From Mycobacterium colombiense (GTDB lineage: Bacteria; Actinomycetota; Actinomycetes; Mycobacteriales; Mycobacteriaceae), in assembly GCF_001953985.1 (NCBI RefSeq), contig NZ_MBEI01000006.1, positions 62,001 to 126,000 on the forward strand: a stretch of 64,000 nucleotides of DNA, in the 5' to 3' direction. Shown piece after piece: positions 41,273 to 50,524 of this stretch (its first letter is position 1; every line of letters begins with the position of its first letter). A program made the translations under genes and the position numbers. The notes under the pieces are model-generated. The model made no database searches. It was not told where the DNA came from and worked only from the letters and a program-made list of their open reading frames with translations.

Positions 41273-42175
41273 ATGGCTCATGCGAATATCGCCGCACTGC
41301 TGGCATTGAGCTCCGCGCTGTGCGTGGCGAGCGGCGACGTGCTGCAGCAGCGCGCCGCGCACTGCATCGCCGACCGGTCGGTCGGCACCGTCGAACTGTT
41401 CGCCGGCCTGCTGCGCAATGCGCGGTGGTGGTGGGGCGCACTGCTTTTGGTGGCGAGCATCGCGCTACAGGCCGCGGCGCTGGGTGAGGGCTCGGTGCTG
41501 ATGGTGCAGGCGCTGTTGATGTCCTCGGTGCTGTTCGCGCTGCCCATCAACGCCTGGTGTTCGCACCGCACCGTGACCGGCGGCGAATGGGTGTGGGCGG
41601 CTCTGCTGACGGCGGCGGTGGTCGTGGTCGTGGTGGTGGGCAACCCGGAGGCCGGTCATGCGGGCGCCTCGCTGCGAACCTGGGCCGTCGTGGCCGTCGT
41701 CCTCGGGCCGCTGCTCGTCGGCTGCGTGGTGGCCGGCCGGATCTGGGGCGGCTCGGCGGCCGCGGCGCTGTTCGCCTTCGCGTCGGGGTCGCTGTGGGGC
41801 GTCTTCGCGGTGCTCGCCAAGGAGGTCGTCGCCCGGCTGGGCGACGGTGCGGGCGCGGTGGCCCGGACCCCGGAGCTGTACGCGTGCATTCTGGTCGCGG
41901 TGGGAGGCGTCGCGTGGAGCCAGTCGGCGTTTCGGGCGGGTCCGCTGACCGCGTCGATGCCGACCCTGCAGATGTCGCAGCCCGTGGTGGCGGCGGTGCT
42001 AGGCGTCGTCGTGCTCGGCGAGACGCTGAACACGGGGCGCGCCGGGATGATCGGCCTGGCGGCGGCCGCGTTGGTGATGACGGCGGCCATCGTCAAACTC
42101 GCGCGCGTCGAGGCCGTCAGCACCCGCGACATGGTCGACGCAGAGCTGCACGACGAGGTCGGCTCGCCGGCCTGA
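41273..42175 (+). CDS. DMT-superfamily (EamA-like) membrane transporter
   Basis: 300-residue membrane protein with about nine to ten hydrophobic helices, among them SIALQAAALGEGSVLMVQA and VVAAVLGVVVLGETLNTGRAGMIG, the latter typical of the second EamA repeat end. The first ten codons cover a short polar start before the first helix. It follows the MMPL gene by 13 bases and is probably cotranscribed. Related mycobacterial proteins are of unknown substrate; some DMT members move metabolites or drugs. Confidence 0.82.
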   Translation: MAHANIAALLALSSALCVASGDVLQQRAAHCIADRSVGTVELFAGLLRNARWWWGALLLVASIALQAAALGEGSVLMVQALLMSSVLFALPINAWCSHRTVTGGEWVWAALLTAAVVVVVVVGNPEAGHAGASLRTWAVVAVVLGPLLVGCVVAGRIWGGSAAAALFAFASGSLWGVFAVLAKEVVARLGDGAGAVARTPELYACILVAVGGVAWSQSAFRAGPLTASMPTLQMSQPVVAAVLGVVVLGETLNTGRAGMIGLAAAALVMTAAIVKLARVEAVSTRDMVDAELHDEVGSPA

Positions 42176-42350
42176 TCGGGCCGCGGCAGGCCCTGACGCG
42201 GTCCGAATGACGAATTCATTGCGGTGGTGACACCGATCGGCAGTCCCGCCTCGCATACGCGTAGGAGTGTCGGCAAAAGCCATTAGAATGCCTGCAGCTA
42301 CCTCGCTGGTCAGCGGTGACCAACTGGAGATTCATACGGAAGGTCACTGG

Positions 42351-43547
42351 ATGGCGCATTTGCGGAGACGACGATCGTGGCTGGTAGCCGCGATGGTTCC
42401 GATTGCTGTCTTTGCCGCCGCCTGCAATGGCAACCACGCGGCTGCACCGGTGAAGGTCATCTTCGACAAGGGCACCCCGCTGGCCGACCTGCTGGTCCCC
42501 AAGCTCGCCGCCTCGGTGACCGACGGCGCCGTCGGTGTGACCGTGGACGCGCCGGTCACGGTGACCGTCGCCGACGGCGTGCTCGCGTCGGTCACCATGG
42601 TCAACGAGAACGGAAAGTCGATCAGTGGGCAGCTCAGTCCCGACGGGCTGCGCTGGTCGACCACCGAACAGCTCGGCTACAACCGGCGCTACACGCTGAA
42701 CGCGAAGGCGACCGGCCTGGGCGGCGCGGCCAGCAAGCAGATGACCTTCGAGACCAGTTCACCGGCGCACCTGACCATGCCCTACATCAGCCCGGCCGAC
42801 GGCGACGTGGTGGGCATCGGTGAGCCGGTGGCCATCCGCTTCGACGAGAACATCGCGAACCGCGCGGCCGCCCAGAAGGCCATCAACATCACCACCAACC
42901 CTCCGGTCGAGGGCGCGTTCTATTGGCTCAACAACCGCGAAGTGCGTTGGCGCCCAGAGCGTTTCTGGAAATCGGGAACAGCGATCGATGTGGCGGTCAA
43001 CACGTACGGGGTGGACCTGGGCGACGGGATGTTCGGCGAGGACAACGTCAAGACGCACTTCACCATTGGTGACGAGGTGATCTCGACGGCCGACGACACC
43101 ACGAAGACGGTGACGGTGCGGGTCAACGGTGATGTCGTCAAGACCATGCCGACGTCGATGGGCAAGGACAGCACCCCAACGGCCAACGGCGTCTACATCA
43201 TTGGTGGGCGGTTCAAGCACATCATCATGGATTCCTCGACCTACGGTGTTCCGGTCAACTCGCCCAACGGATATCGCACCGAAGTCGACTGGGCCACCCA
43301 GATGTCCTACAGCGGCGTCTTTGTGCACTCCGCGCCGTGGTCGGTGGGCGCCCAGGGCCACACCAATACCAGCCACGGGTGCCTGAACGTGAGCCCGAGC
43401 AACGCCGAGTGGTTCTACGACCACAGCAAGAGTGGCGACATCGTCGAGGTGGTGCACACGGTCGGGCCGACGCTGCCGGGTATCGAGGGGCTGGGCGACT
43501 GGAACATCCCGTGGTCGCAGTGGAAAGCGGGTAACGCCAACACCTGA
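42351..43547 (+). CDS. ldtB: L,D-transpeptidase LdtMt2 (LdtB/LppS orthologue)
   Basis: 398-residue lipoprotein that forms 3->3 cross-links in peptidoglycan outside the membrane and is the major L,D-transpeptidase of M. tuberculosis (Rv2518c). A basic N-terminus and hydrophobic stretch end at lipid-modifiable Cys25 (AVFAAACNG). Two Ig-like domains are followed by the YkuD domain with the catalytic SHGCLN, Cys344, equivalent to Cys354 of the 408-residue M. tuberculosis enzyme, and the same C-terminal WNIPWxQWxAGNA. ATG 42351 (GGAAGG upstream) is chosen over a GTG at 42267. Confidence 0.95.
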   Translation: MAHLRRRRSWLVAAMVPIAVFAAACNGNHAAAPVKVIFDKGTPLADLLVPKLAASVTDGAVGVTVDAPVTVTVADGVLASVTMVNENGKSISGQLSPDGLRWSTTEQLGYNRRYTLNAKATGLGGAASKQMTFETSSPAHLTMPYISPADGDVVGIGEPVAIRFDENIANRAAAQKAINITTNPPVEGAFYWLNNREVRWRPERFWKSGTAIDVAVNTYGVDLGDGMFGEDNVKTHFTIGDEVISTADDTTKTVTVRVNGDVVKTMPTSMGKDSTPTANGVYIIGGRFKHIIMDSSTYGVPVNSPNGYRTEVDWATQMSYSGVFVHSAPWSVGAQGHTNTSHGCLNVSPSNAEWFYDHSKSGDIVEVVHTVGPTLPGIEGLGDWNIPWSQWKAGNANT

Positions 43548-43553
43548 GGCGCG

Positions 43554-43976
43554 TCAGTCGATCTTCTGCCAGGTCCCGCAACTGCGCGTCATGAACGCGG
43601 CGTCGGTCGGCAAGATCCGGACCACCTGCTGGCCGTCGCCGACGTTGTTGTCGATGACGTCGTTGGTGTTGAAACTGCGCAGCCTGGCCCAGTAGCACCC
43701 CGACTTGCCGCCATCGGTGCGGTAGGTGCCCGCGGCGATGTCCTTGTTGACGATGAAGGTGCCGTTGTTCTCGATCGAGGTCTTGGGCCCCGGCGGGGGT
43801 GGCGGGGCGACGGTCTTCGTCACCGTTTTGGTCTCGGCCGGCACCGTCGACGTGACGGTCATCGTGGTCTGAGTCGACCCGCCGCAACCCGCGAGGGATA
43901 GCGCGACCGCCGCGACAGCCGCTGCCCCCGGGCGCATGCGCCGGGGTTGGGACAGGGCGGGACGTTGGCTGTTCAC
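43554..43976 (-). CDS. Small secreted lipoprotein
   Basis: 140-residue protein with a signal peptide (AAAVAAVALSLAGC) and a perfect lipobox Cys at residue 31, then a Thr-rich and Pro-rich linker and a C-terminal domain (NNGTFIVNKDIAAGTYRTDG) resembling excalibur-free DUF-type domains of mycobacterial lipoproteins. GTG 43976 is preferred; a longer frame to 44135 runs through tRNA-His and is rejected. It lies downstream of the tRNA-His terminator and converges with ldtB 6 bases away. Function unknown. Confidence 0.8.
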   Translation of the reverse strand: MNSQRPALSQPRRMRPGAAAVAAVALSLAGCGGSTQTTMTVTSTVPAETKTVTKTVAPPPPPGPKTSIENNGTFIVNKDIAAGTYRTDGGKSGCYWARLRSFNTNDVIDNNVGDGQQVVRILPTDAAFMTRSCGTWQKID

Positions 43977-44020
43977 TGCTTTCCACTCACGGGTGCGTTT
44001 GCGCGGAGACGTTAGCACCA

Positions 44021-44055
44021 TAAAAAGGTCAGGGAGCGGTGATGCTCCCTGACCT
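44021..44055 (-). terminator. Intrinsic terminator of tRNA-His
   Basis: On the minus strand, a perfect 12-bp stem (AGGTCAGGGAGC with GCTCCCTGACCT) and 6-base loop is followed by TTTTTA. It starts 2 bases after the tRNA CCA. Such a canonical stem plus T-run is rare in mycobacteria. It insulates the tRNA from the lipoprotein gene, whose start is 45 bases further on. Confidence 0.92.
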
Positions 44056-44056
44056 G

Positions 44057-44133
44057 TGGGGTGAGTGACGGGACTCGAACCCGCGACATTCAGGATCACA
44101 ACCTGACGCTCTACCAACTGAACTACACCCACC
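44057..44133 (-). tRNA. tRNA-His (anticodon GTG), with G-1 and CCA
   Basis: Minus-strand cloverleaf. Acceptor stem GTGGGTG pairs with CACTCAC, the D-arm has TAGTTCAGTTGGTAGAGC, anticodon loop TTGTGAT gives GTG, and the T-arm is GCGGGTTCGAGTCCCG. The encoded extra 5' G (44133) opposite discriminator C is the histidine identity element, and CCA is encoded. It lies next to orn, as in M. tuberculosis. Confidence 0.96.
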
Positions 44134-44187
44134 ACGGCCGCAAGCCGACCCTCGCACGATGACGGTCAACGAGCGGCGACGTCGATA

Positions 44188-44835
44188 CTAGCCGGTTGGC
44201 GGCGCGCTGGCCGAATCGCTTGGCCCCGGTGCGTCTTTTCCGTCGCCGAGGGCGGTGGCTACGGCCTCGATTTCGCTGGTAGACGGCCCCGGCGGCACGA
44301 CGAACGCGGTTCGCCGGTAGAACTGCAGCTCGCGGATGGATTCGTGGATGTCGGCCAGGGCCCGGTGGGCCAGCCCCTTGACGGGCTGACCGAAGTAAAT
44401 CCGCGGATACCAGCGCCGGCACAGCTCTTTGATCGAGCTCACATCGATCATGCGGTAGTGCAGGAACGAGTCCAGGGCGGGCATGTCGCGCATGAGGAAG
44501 GCGCGGTCGGTGGCGATGGAGTTGCCGGCCAGCGGCGCCGTCTTGGGCTGCTTGACGTGTTCGCCGATGTAGTCCAGCACCATCGCCTCGGCGGTCGCCA
44601 GGTCGACGGTCGATGTCCGCACCTCGTCGGTCAGCCCGGAGCGCGAGTGCATTTCGCTGACCACGTCGCCCATCGCGGCGAGCGCGGCATCGTCGGCGTG
44701 GATCACCACGTCGACTCCCTCGCCGAGAATGTTCAAGTCGGCGTCGGTCACCAGCGCCGCGATCTCAATCAGCTTGTCCGAGCCCAGATCAAGCCCGGTC
44801 ATCTCGCAGTCGATCCACACCAATTCGTCTCGCAC
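44188..44835 (-). CDS. orn: Oligoribonuclease Orn
   Basis: 215-residue DEDDh 3'-5' exoribonuclease that degrades RNA fragments of 2-5 nucleotides, the last step of mRNA turnover, and also clears pGpG. Exo I motif [10 protein letters not shown] supplies Asp9 and Glu11; NSIATDRAF and [11 protein letters not shown] supply the remaining acidic residues and His. GTG 44835 gives [14 protein letters not shown], identical to the recalled M. tuberculosis start and length (Rv2511). The open frame extends to 45081 without homology. It is divergent from the HerA-like gene. Confidence 0.96.
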   Translation of the reverse strand: MRDELVWIDCEMTGLDLGSDKLIEIAALVTDADLNILGEGVDVVIHADDAALAAMGDVVSEMHSRSGLTDEVRTSTVDLATAEAMVLDYIGEHVKQPKTAPLAGNSIATDRAFLMRDMPALDSFLHYRMIDVSSIKELCRRWYPRIYFGQPVKGLAHRALADIHESIRELQFYRRTAFVVPPGPSTSEIEAVATALGDGKDAPGPSDSASAPPTG

Positions 44836-45011
44836 AGCGCTCAGACTAGTGGCGATCGCAAGTGCGGCGGAGCCGGGCGCCGCGGGGCGCCACCATCGGA
44901 CTAGGCCCAGCTGACGCCCGCGCCGGACCTCGCCCCCGGATGAGCTGGAGAAGTAGGGTGAGCGTTGTCGAACTGCATGCCGAATCATCGCCGGAAGAGG
45001 GGCGCAGCACG

Positions 45012-46592
45012 ATGAGCACTGATTCAGCGGCCACGGCCGCGACGCGGATCGCGGACGGCTACGCCGTCGACGGCCAGGCACTGGAATTGGGCACGGTAGT
45101 CATCGACGGCGCGGCCGATCCGACGGCGCAGATCCGTATCCCGTTGGCCACCATCAACAGGCACGGCCTGGTGGCCGGGGCCACCGGAACGGGCAAGACC
45201 AAGACGCTGCAACTGATCGCCGAGCAACTCAGCGCCGCGGGCGTTCCCGTGCTGATGGCCGACGTGAAGGGCGACCTGTCCGGGCTGGCCCGGCCCGGAG
45301 AGGGCAACGACAAGACCGCCGCGCGGGCCAAGGACACCGGCGACGACTGGCAGCCGACCGGGTTTCCGGTCGAGTTCTTGTCGTTGGGCACCAAGGGAAT
45401 CGGTGTGCCGATACGCGCGACCGTCGACAGCTTCGGCCCCGTGCTGCTGTCAAAAGTTCTGGGACTCAACGCTACTCAAGAGTCGACGCTGGGGCTAATC
45501 TTCCATTGGGCCAAGGATCAAAACCGCCGGCTGGTCACCACGGACGATCTTCGCGGTGCCATCGGCTACCTCACCAGCGACGCGGGCAAGGAAGACCTGA
45601 AATCCCTGGGCGGCGTGTCGGCGACGACGGCGGGCGTCATCCTGCGCGCGCTGGTGAACCTCGATGCCGAGGGCGGCGACACCTTCTTCGGTGAGCCCAA
45701 GCTCGACCCGAACGATCTGCTGCGCGCCAACGACCAAGGCCAGGGCATCATCTCGCTGCTGGAGTTCACCGGTCAGTCCGTGCGTCCCGTCATCTTCTCC
45801 ACCTTCCTGATGTGGCTGCTCGCCGACCTGTACACCCAACTGCCCGAGGTCGGCGACGTGGACAGGCCGAAGCTGGTCTTCTTCTTCGACGAGGCGCACC
45901 TGTTGTTCGCCGACGCGTCCAAGGCCTTCCTCGAACAGGTCGAGCAGACCGTCAAGCTGATCCGGTCGAAGGGCGTCGGGGTGTTCTTCTGCACCCAGCT
46001 GCCCACGGACATCCCCAACGACATCCTCTCCCAGTTGGGCGCCCGCGTTCAGCACGCGTTGCGGGCGTTCACGCCCGACGACCAGAAGGCGCTCAGCAAG
46101 ACCGTCCGCACCTACCCGAAAACCGATGTCTACGACCTGGAGTCGGCGTTGACGTCGCTGGGCATCGGCGAGGCGGTGGTCACCGTGCTGTCCGAGAGGG
46201 GCGCGCCGACGCCGGTCGCGTGGACCCGGATGCGGGTGCCGCGCTCGCTGATGGCGTCGATCGGCACCGGGGACATCGAGGCGGCGGCGAAAAAGAGTCC
46301 GCTGCAGGCGAAGTATGGCCAGACGGCTCCCCAGCCCGCGCAGCCCCAGGCCGCGCCGCAGCCGCCGCAGACCCGACCCGCGCCGCAGCCGCCGCAGACC
46401 CAGTCCGGCTACCCGCCCGTCCCGGCGAACGAGCCGGTACCGCCGATGCCGCAGCCGGCGGAGCCGAAGGGCCCGAAGGGGCCCGCCATGTGGGAGGAAG
46501 TGCTGCAGAACCCGACGGTGAAAAGCGGGATCAACACCGCGATACGCGAAGCGGTCAAAAGCATCTTCGGTACCGGCCGGCGCCGGAAGTAG
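45012..46592 (+). CDS. HerA-like DUF853 ATPase (Rv2510c homologue)
   Basis: 526-residue P-loop ATPase of the HerA/FtsK superfamily. Walker A GATGTGKT is at residues 56-63, Walker B is [12 protein letters not shown] near 290, and the sensor/arginine region is [12 protein letters not shown] to [15 protein letters not shown]. Residues about 440-485 form a Pro/Gln-rich linker (repeated [16 protein letters not shown]) before a short C-terminal helix. ATG 45012 is used; longer frames upstream overlap the orn promoter. Such ATPases form hexamers; a DNA-translocating or repair role is suspected but not shown. Confidence 0.88.
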   Translation: MSTDSAATAATRIADGYAVDGQALELGTVVIDGAADPTAQIRIPLATINRHGLVAGATGTGKTKTLQLIAEQLSAAGVPVLMADVKGDLSGLARPGEGNDKTAARAKDTGDDWQPTGFPVEFLSLGTKGIGVPIRATVDSFGPVLLSKVLGLNATQESTLGLIFHWAKDQNRRLVTTDDLRGAIGYLTSDAGKEDLKSLGGVSATTAGVILRALVNLDAEGGDTFFGEPKLDPNDLLRANDQGQGIISLLEFTGQSVRPVIFSTFLMWLLADLYTQLPEVGDVDRPKLVFFFDEAHLLFADASKAFLEQVEQTVKLIRSKGVGVFFCTQLPTDIPNDILSQLGARVQHALRAFTPDDQKALSKTVRTYPKTDVYDLESALTSLGIGEAVVTVLSERGAPTPVAWTRMRVPRSLMASIGTGDIEAAAKKSPLQAKYGQTAPQPAQPQAAPQPPQTRPAPQPPQTQSGYPPVPANEPVPPMPQPAEPKGPKGPAMWEEVLQNPTVKSGINTAIREAVKSIFGTGRRRK

Positions 46593-46594
46593 CC

Positions 46595-47401
46595 CTACCC
46601 GCCGCCCAGCTTCTTGTAGAACGCGCCGACGATGGGCGCCACGATGGCGCGCGGGCCGTACCCGCTGGCCACCGACATGGCCTTCGACGTCAGGCCCGGA
46701 ACGACGCGCATCTTGTTGCGCGCCAACGCATCCAGCGACACCCGCGCGGTGTGCTCGGTAGAGATCCACAGGAAGTCCGGAACCAGCCGCTCGACGATCG
46801 AGGCCTCGGTGTCGTCGGGCAGGTCGGTCCGCACCGGGCCGGGGGCCAGCAGCGTCACGTTGACACCGGATCCGCGCAGCTCGCCGCGCAGCGATTCGCT
46901 AAAGGTGTTCGCGAACGCCTTGGTGGCCGCGTAGGTGGCGTTGTAGGGAATCGGCGAATTGCCCGCCGCCGAACCGGAAATCAGGATCCCGCCGGATTTG
47001 CGCTCGACCATTCCCGGCAGCACCGCCAATGTAAGGTCGTGCACCCCAAGGACATTCAGCTGTAGTTGGGCTTTTTCGCCGGCCGGATCGAGCGTGGCGA
47101 CCGGACCGAAGGTCGCGGTGCCCGCGTTGGCGCACAGGATCGAGATCGGGCGGGCGGCCAGCTCGTCGCACAGCTTCGCGCGTTGGCCGGGGTCGGCCAG
47201 GTCGGCGGGGCGGACGTCGACGATGACGCCGTACTTGCCGGTCAGGCGGGCGGCCAGGTCCTTGAGCAGGTCTTCGCGGCGCGCGGTGACGATCAGGTGG
47301 TGTCCGCGTGCGGCGAGTTCGGTGGCCAGCGCTTCACCGATGTTCTGCGAAGCTCCGGTCACAACGGCGCGCGCCTCGGGGCTTGGAGCGGGTAGCGGCA
47401 T
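46595..47401 (-). CDS. cmrA: Mycolate reductase CmrA (SDR, Rv2509 orthologue)
   Basis: 268-residue SDR nearly identical in recalled sequence to M. tuberculosis Rv2509, the enzyme that reduces the beta-keto group left by Pks13 condensation to give mature mycolic acids. TGASQNIGEAL is the cofactor loop, CANAG the mid motif, and Ser with YAATK the active site. The C-terminus (VSLDALARNKMRVVPGLTSKAM) is family specific. It converges with the HerA-like gene, 2 bases apart. The function assignment rests on orthology with CmrA studies in Corynebacterium and M. smegmatis. Confidence 0.9.
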   Translation of the reverse strand: MPLPAPSPEARAVVTGASQNIGEALATELAARGHHLIVTARREDLLKDLAARLTGKYGVIVDVRPADLADPGQRAKLCDELAARPISILCANAGTATFGPVATLDPAGEKAQLQLNVLGVHDLTLAVLPGMVERKSGGILISGSAAGNSPIPYNATYAATKAFANTFSESLRGELRGSGVNVTLLAPGPVRTDLPDDTEASIVERLVPDFLWISTEHTARVSLDALARNKMRVVPGLTSKAMSVASGYGPRAIVAPIVGAFYKKLGGG

Positions 47402-47469
47402 GCGCCAATCGTAGACAGCGGTCGAAATGGCGCCCGCAGCCGATCGCGAGCGCCTATAGAGTGCCGGGA

Positions 47470-48822
47470 ATGAGCCAGCCGGAGTCGCGTTACGCCAGCC
47501 CCGCGCGATCGCGGGTGGTGGCGTGGGCGCTCTGGGACTGCGGCTCGACCGGTCTGAACGCGATCGTGGCGACCTTCGTCTTCGCCGTCTACCTGACCAG
47601 CAGCGTCGGGGTGGGGATATCCGGCGCCACCACGCCGGCGAGCTGGTTGGGCCGCGCCGCGGCCGTCGCCGGGCTGACCGTCGCCGTGCTCGCGCCCGCC
47701 GTCGGCGTGTGGGTGGAGTCGCCGCACCGCAGGCGGGTGGCGCTGAGTGTGCTGACCGCCACAGCGGTGACGCTGACCTGCTTGATGTTCTTCATCCGCG
47801 ACAGCCCCGGCTACCTGTGGGCCGGTCTGGTGCTGCTCGGGGCGACGGCGGCCTGCGGCGATTTGGCCAGCGTCCCGTACAACGCCATGCTGCGTCAGCT
47901 CTCGACGCCGCAGACGGCCGGGCGGATATCCGGATTCGGCTGGGCGGCCGGTTATGTCGGAAGCGTTCTGCTCCTACTGGTGATCTACACCGGCTTCATC
48001 TCCGGATCCGGCAAAGGGCCCGACGCGACACGTGGCCTGCTGCGAATTCCCTTGCGGGACGGGCTTTATGTCCGCGAGGCGATGGTGGTGGCAGCGATCT
48101 GGTTCGCGGTGCTGGCGCTTCCCCTCCTGTTCGTCGCGCACCGGTTGACCGAGTCGTCGGACGGCTACCGCCCGACGAGCATGCTGGGCGGGTACCGCAA
48201 GCTGTGGACCGAGGTCGCCGCGGAATGGCGGCGCGACCGCAACCTGGTGTACTTCCTGTTCGCCAGCGCGCTCTTCCGGGATGGGCTGGCGGCGATCTTC
48301 GCGTTCGGCGCGGTGCTCGGCGTCAACGTGTACGGCATCTCACAGGCCAACGTGCTGATCTTCGGGGTGGCGGCCAGCGTGGTCGCCGCGGTGGGTGCGG
48401 TGCTGGGTGGGTTCGTCGACCACCGCGTCGGATCGAAGCCCGTCATCGTGGCGTCGCTGTTCGCGATCGTCGTCCTGGGGCTGACCCTGATGGCGCTGTC
48501 CGGGCCGGTGGCGTTCTGGGTGTGCGGGCTGCTGCTGTGCATGTTCATCGGGCCGTCGCAGTCGTCGTCGCGTGCCTTGCTGCTGCAGATGGCCAAGCAC
48601 GGCCGGGAAGGCGTCGCGTTCGGCCTCTACACCATGACCGGGCGGGCGGTGGCGTTCGTGGCGCCGTGGCTGTTCTCGGTGTTCGTCGACGTCTTCGGTG
48701 CCGTGCGGGCCGGCCTGGGCGGAATTTCGCTCGTGCTGATCGCCGGACTGCTGGCGATGCTGGTGGTGCGGGTTCCGGCGCGCGGCGCCGCGCTGGCCGA
48801 ACCGGCGGCCGAGCCGTCCTAG
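47470..48822 (+). CDS. MFS transporter, UMF1/Atg22-like (Rv2508c homologue)
   Basis: 450-residue integral membrane protein with about twelve hydrophobic helices. The opening RSRVVAWALWDCGSTGLNAIV and FGWAAGYVGSVLLLL resemble UMF1-family major facilitators. ATG 47470 matches the length of Rv2508c (445); the frame opens at 47308 without support. It is divergent from cmrA (68-base gap). The transported substrate is unknown; the conserved position beside cmrA is shared with other mycobacteria. Confidence 0.88.
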   Translation: MSQPESRYASPARSRVVAWALWDCGSTGLNAIVATFVFAVYLTSSVGVGISGATTPASWLGRAAAVAGLTVAVLAPAVGVWVESPHRRRVALSVLTATAVTLTCLMFFIRDSPGYLWAGLVLLGATAACGDLASVPYNAMLRQLSTPQTAGRISGFGWAAGYVGSVLLLLVIYTGFISGSGKGPDATRGLLRIPLRDGLYVREAMVVAAIWFAVLALPLLFVAHRLTESSDGYRPTSMLGGYRKLWTEVAAEWRRDRNLVYFLFASALFRDGLAAIFAFGAVLGVNVYGISQANVLIFGVAASVVAAVGAVLGGFVDHRVGSKPVIVASLFAIVVLGLTLMALSGPVAFWVCGLLLCMFIGPSQSSSRALLLQMAKHGREGVAFGLYTMTGRAVAFVAPWLFSVFVDVFGAVRAGLGGISLVLIAGLLAMLVVRVPARGAALAEPAAEPS

Positions 48823-48839
48823 CCGGCCGGGGGTAGCGG

Positions 48840-49613
48840 CTAGCCGCGGGCGTCGCAGATCGTCAGGCCGCCGCCGACGCGCTTGCTGACCTGAACCCCG
48901 TCGACGGTGAGCGTGCAGGTGACGCTGTGGCCGATGTTGACGATCGTGACGTTGGGCGGGTGGTTAGCCGACTTCGACAGGCTGACCTCCTTGCTCCACG
49001 GCAGCGCGACGTTGAATTCGGTCTGGACGAGGCCGCCGGTGTCGATGTACATGATGCTGATCGCGCGTCCCTCACCCGAGACGGTGTAGACGACATCTTG
49101 CATCGTGGCCGGCCCGGTCGTCTCGGGGGGCAGCTCGGGGCCGCTGGTCGGCGGTATCGGGGCCGGGATGAGCGACGGCGACCGGTGGGGCGATGTTGTC
49201 GTCGTCGTTTCCGGGGTCGTCTCCGGCATCGCCGGCAGCGGCGGGACGGCGGTCTGGGTCTTGATCGCGTCGTTCGCCAGCACCAGGGCAATCACCAATG
49301 CGACGACCAGCAATACCGCCGCGCCGGCGCCGAGCCACAACCATCGCGACGATTTCGGGCCCTCGGGCGGCGGGGGAGCCATGCCCGTCGGTAGGTCGCC
49401 CGACGGGGGCTGGTCCTGCTGCCAGTACGCCGGCAGCTCCTTGGTGGTGTTCGCCTCGTTCGGGGTGGGCGCCCAGGGCGACGCCGCCCCGCCATAGCTC
49501 TGCGCGTACGGCATCTGGTCGGCGTACGCGGGATCAGCGGGCGGCGCATACCTCGGTTGCTGTGGCCCCGGCCGCGATGTAGGAAACCGCTCGGTGGGAC
49601 GTGAATCGTTCAT
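48840..49613 (-). CDS. Proline-rich membrane protein with MmpS-like C-terminal domain (Rv2507 homologue)
   Basis: 257-residue protein. A cytoplasmic Pro/Tyr/Gln-rich N-terminus (about 1-88) is followed by one membrane helix (WLWLGAGAAVLLVVALVIAL), a Thr/Pro linker, and an extracytoplasmic beta domain (VVYTVSGEGRAISIMYIDTG to TCTLTVDGVQVSKRV) like the small MmpS lipid-transport partners. ATG 49613 has GAGGTGG upstream; an 18-codon extension is possible. It lies between the MFS gene and the TetR gene. Function unknown. Confidence 0.85.
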   Translation of the reverse strand: MNDSRPTERFPTSRPGPQQPRYAPPADPAYADQMPYAQSYGGAASPWAPTPNEANTTKELPAYWQQDQPPSGDLPTGMAPPPPEGPKSSRWLWLGAGAAVLLVVALVIALVLANDAIKTQTAVPPLPAMPETTPETTTTTSPHRSPSLIPAPIPPTSGPELPPETTGPATMQDVVYTVSGEGRAISIMYIDTGGLVQTEFNVALPWSKEVSLSKSANHPPNVTIVNIGHSVTCTLTVDGVQVSKRVGGGLTICDARG

Positions 49614-49668
49614 GTCCACCTCATGGCTTGCAGGGTACCTGGGCTCGGTGTTAAAACCCTGAGTCACC

Positions 49669-50340
49669 TTACGACGGACTGCTCAGCGGCACTGAATTTC
49701 CGGCCGCGAGCGCGGCCACCGTCATTGCGCGCATGACGGCTCGCGACCTCGCCGCGCGGACGGTCTTGGTGCGCGAAGTATCGGGGGACTTCATGCTGTG
49801 CGGTGTCGAATTCAGCAGACCGAACACGGCGTGCGCGGCCAGCCGGGCATCGGCCTCGGCCAGCTCGGGGTTCAGCTCCCGCAGCACCCCCACCCAGACC
49901 TCGACGTATTGACGCTGGGACTTGCGCACCTGCTTTTCGGCGGCCGGGGGCAGGTACGCGAGGTCGCGGTCCTGGATGCGAATCAGGTCGGGCTCGTTGA
50001 ACACGAAGTCCAGATGGAAGTCGATCAGCCCGTCCAGCGTTGCGGCCGCGTCGGCGCCGTCGGCCTGCACCTGCCGGGCGCCGGCGAGCAGCCGGGTGCT
50101 GATGCCCACCAGCAACTCGACCAGCAGCGACTCCTTGTTCGGAAAATGCCGGTAGATGGCCGGACCGCTGACCCCGGCGGCCGCACCGATGTCCTCCAGC
50201 CGCACCGCGAGGAACCCGCGCTCGGCGAACAACCGCTCGGCGGCGGACAGCAGTTGTAGCCGGCGGTCGGACTTCAACTGGCTCCGGCGATTTGGAGCGT
50301 CGGCGGGACCGGCCTGGCCCTCGGAGGCGGACGCTGTCAT
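49669..50340 (-). CDS. bkaR: TetR-family repressor BkaR (Rv2506 orthologue)
   Basis: 223-residue TetR regulator. The helix-turn-helix is at about residues 35-70 (VRLEDIGAAAGVSGPAIYRHF) followed by an all-helical ligand domain. ATG 50340 has GGAGG seven bases upstream. It is divergent from accD1, and the 184-base gap holds two GAGTTAAT palindromes. Its M. smegmatis orthologue BkaR was reported to repress the branched-chain keto-acid operon next to it. The same regulation is inferred here from position and operators. Confidence 0.9.
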   Translation of the reverse strand: MTASASEGQAGPADAPNRRSQLKSDRRLQLLSAAERLFAERGFLAVRLEDIGAAAGVSGPAIYRHFPNKESLLVELLVGISTRLLAGARQVQADGADAAATLDGLIDFHLDFVFNEPDLIRIQDRDLAYLPPAAEKQVRKSQRQYVEVWVGVLRELNPELAEADARLAAHAVFGLLNSTPHSMKSPDTSRTKTVRAARSRAVMRAMTVAALAAGNSVPLSSPS

Positions 50341-50378
50341 GACGGACCTCCGTCTGGTCAACTGGCCCTAACGTAGCA

Positions 50379-50400
50379 CGAGTTATTCGCGATTAACTCG
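50379..50400. promoter_or_regulatory. BkaR operator 1 (near bkaR)
   Basis: CGAGTTATT, four bases, ATTAACTCG: one mismatch from perfect 9-4-9 symmetry. It lies 39 bases upstream of the bkaR start and shares its half-site GAGTTAAT with operator 2, which supports autoregulation. Confidence 0.78.
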
Positions 50401-50461
50401 CGCTTCGCGCCGACTGTGGTCCTCCCTGGACCGGCAACGACGGCAATGGTATTCTCGGCCC

Positions 50462-50485
50462 TTGAGTTAATGAGCATTAACTCAA
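50462..50485. promoter_or_regulatory. BkaR operator 2 (near accD1)
   Basis: TTGAGTTAAT, four bases, ATTAACTCAA: a perfect 10-4-10 palindrome 40 bases before the accD1 start. It is the stronger of the two matching sites, 83 bases from operator 1, and well placed to block the accD1 operon promoter. Confidence 0.85.
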
Positions 50486-50524
50486 AAAGCCCGACCGCAC
50501 GACGGCAAGGAGGCTGCTGCGGCG

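Noticed and set aside
41557..42210. 217-codon frame overlapping the DMT transporter
   Set aside because: It is extremely Arg/Gly-rich without hydrophobic segments; the overlapping transporter frame has clear membrane helices.
43977..44135. N-terminal extension of the small lipoprotein
   Set aside because: It would be translated through tRNA-His and its terminator; the signal peptide begins just after GTG 43976.
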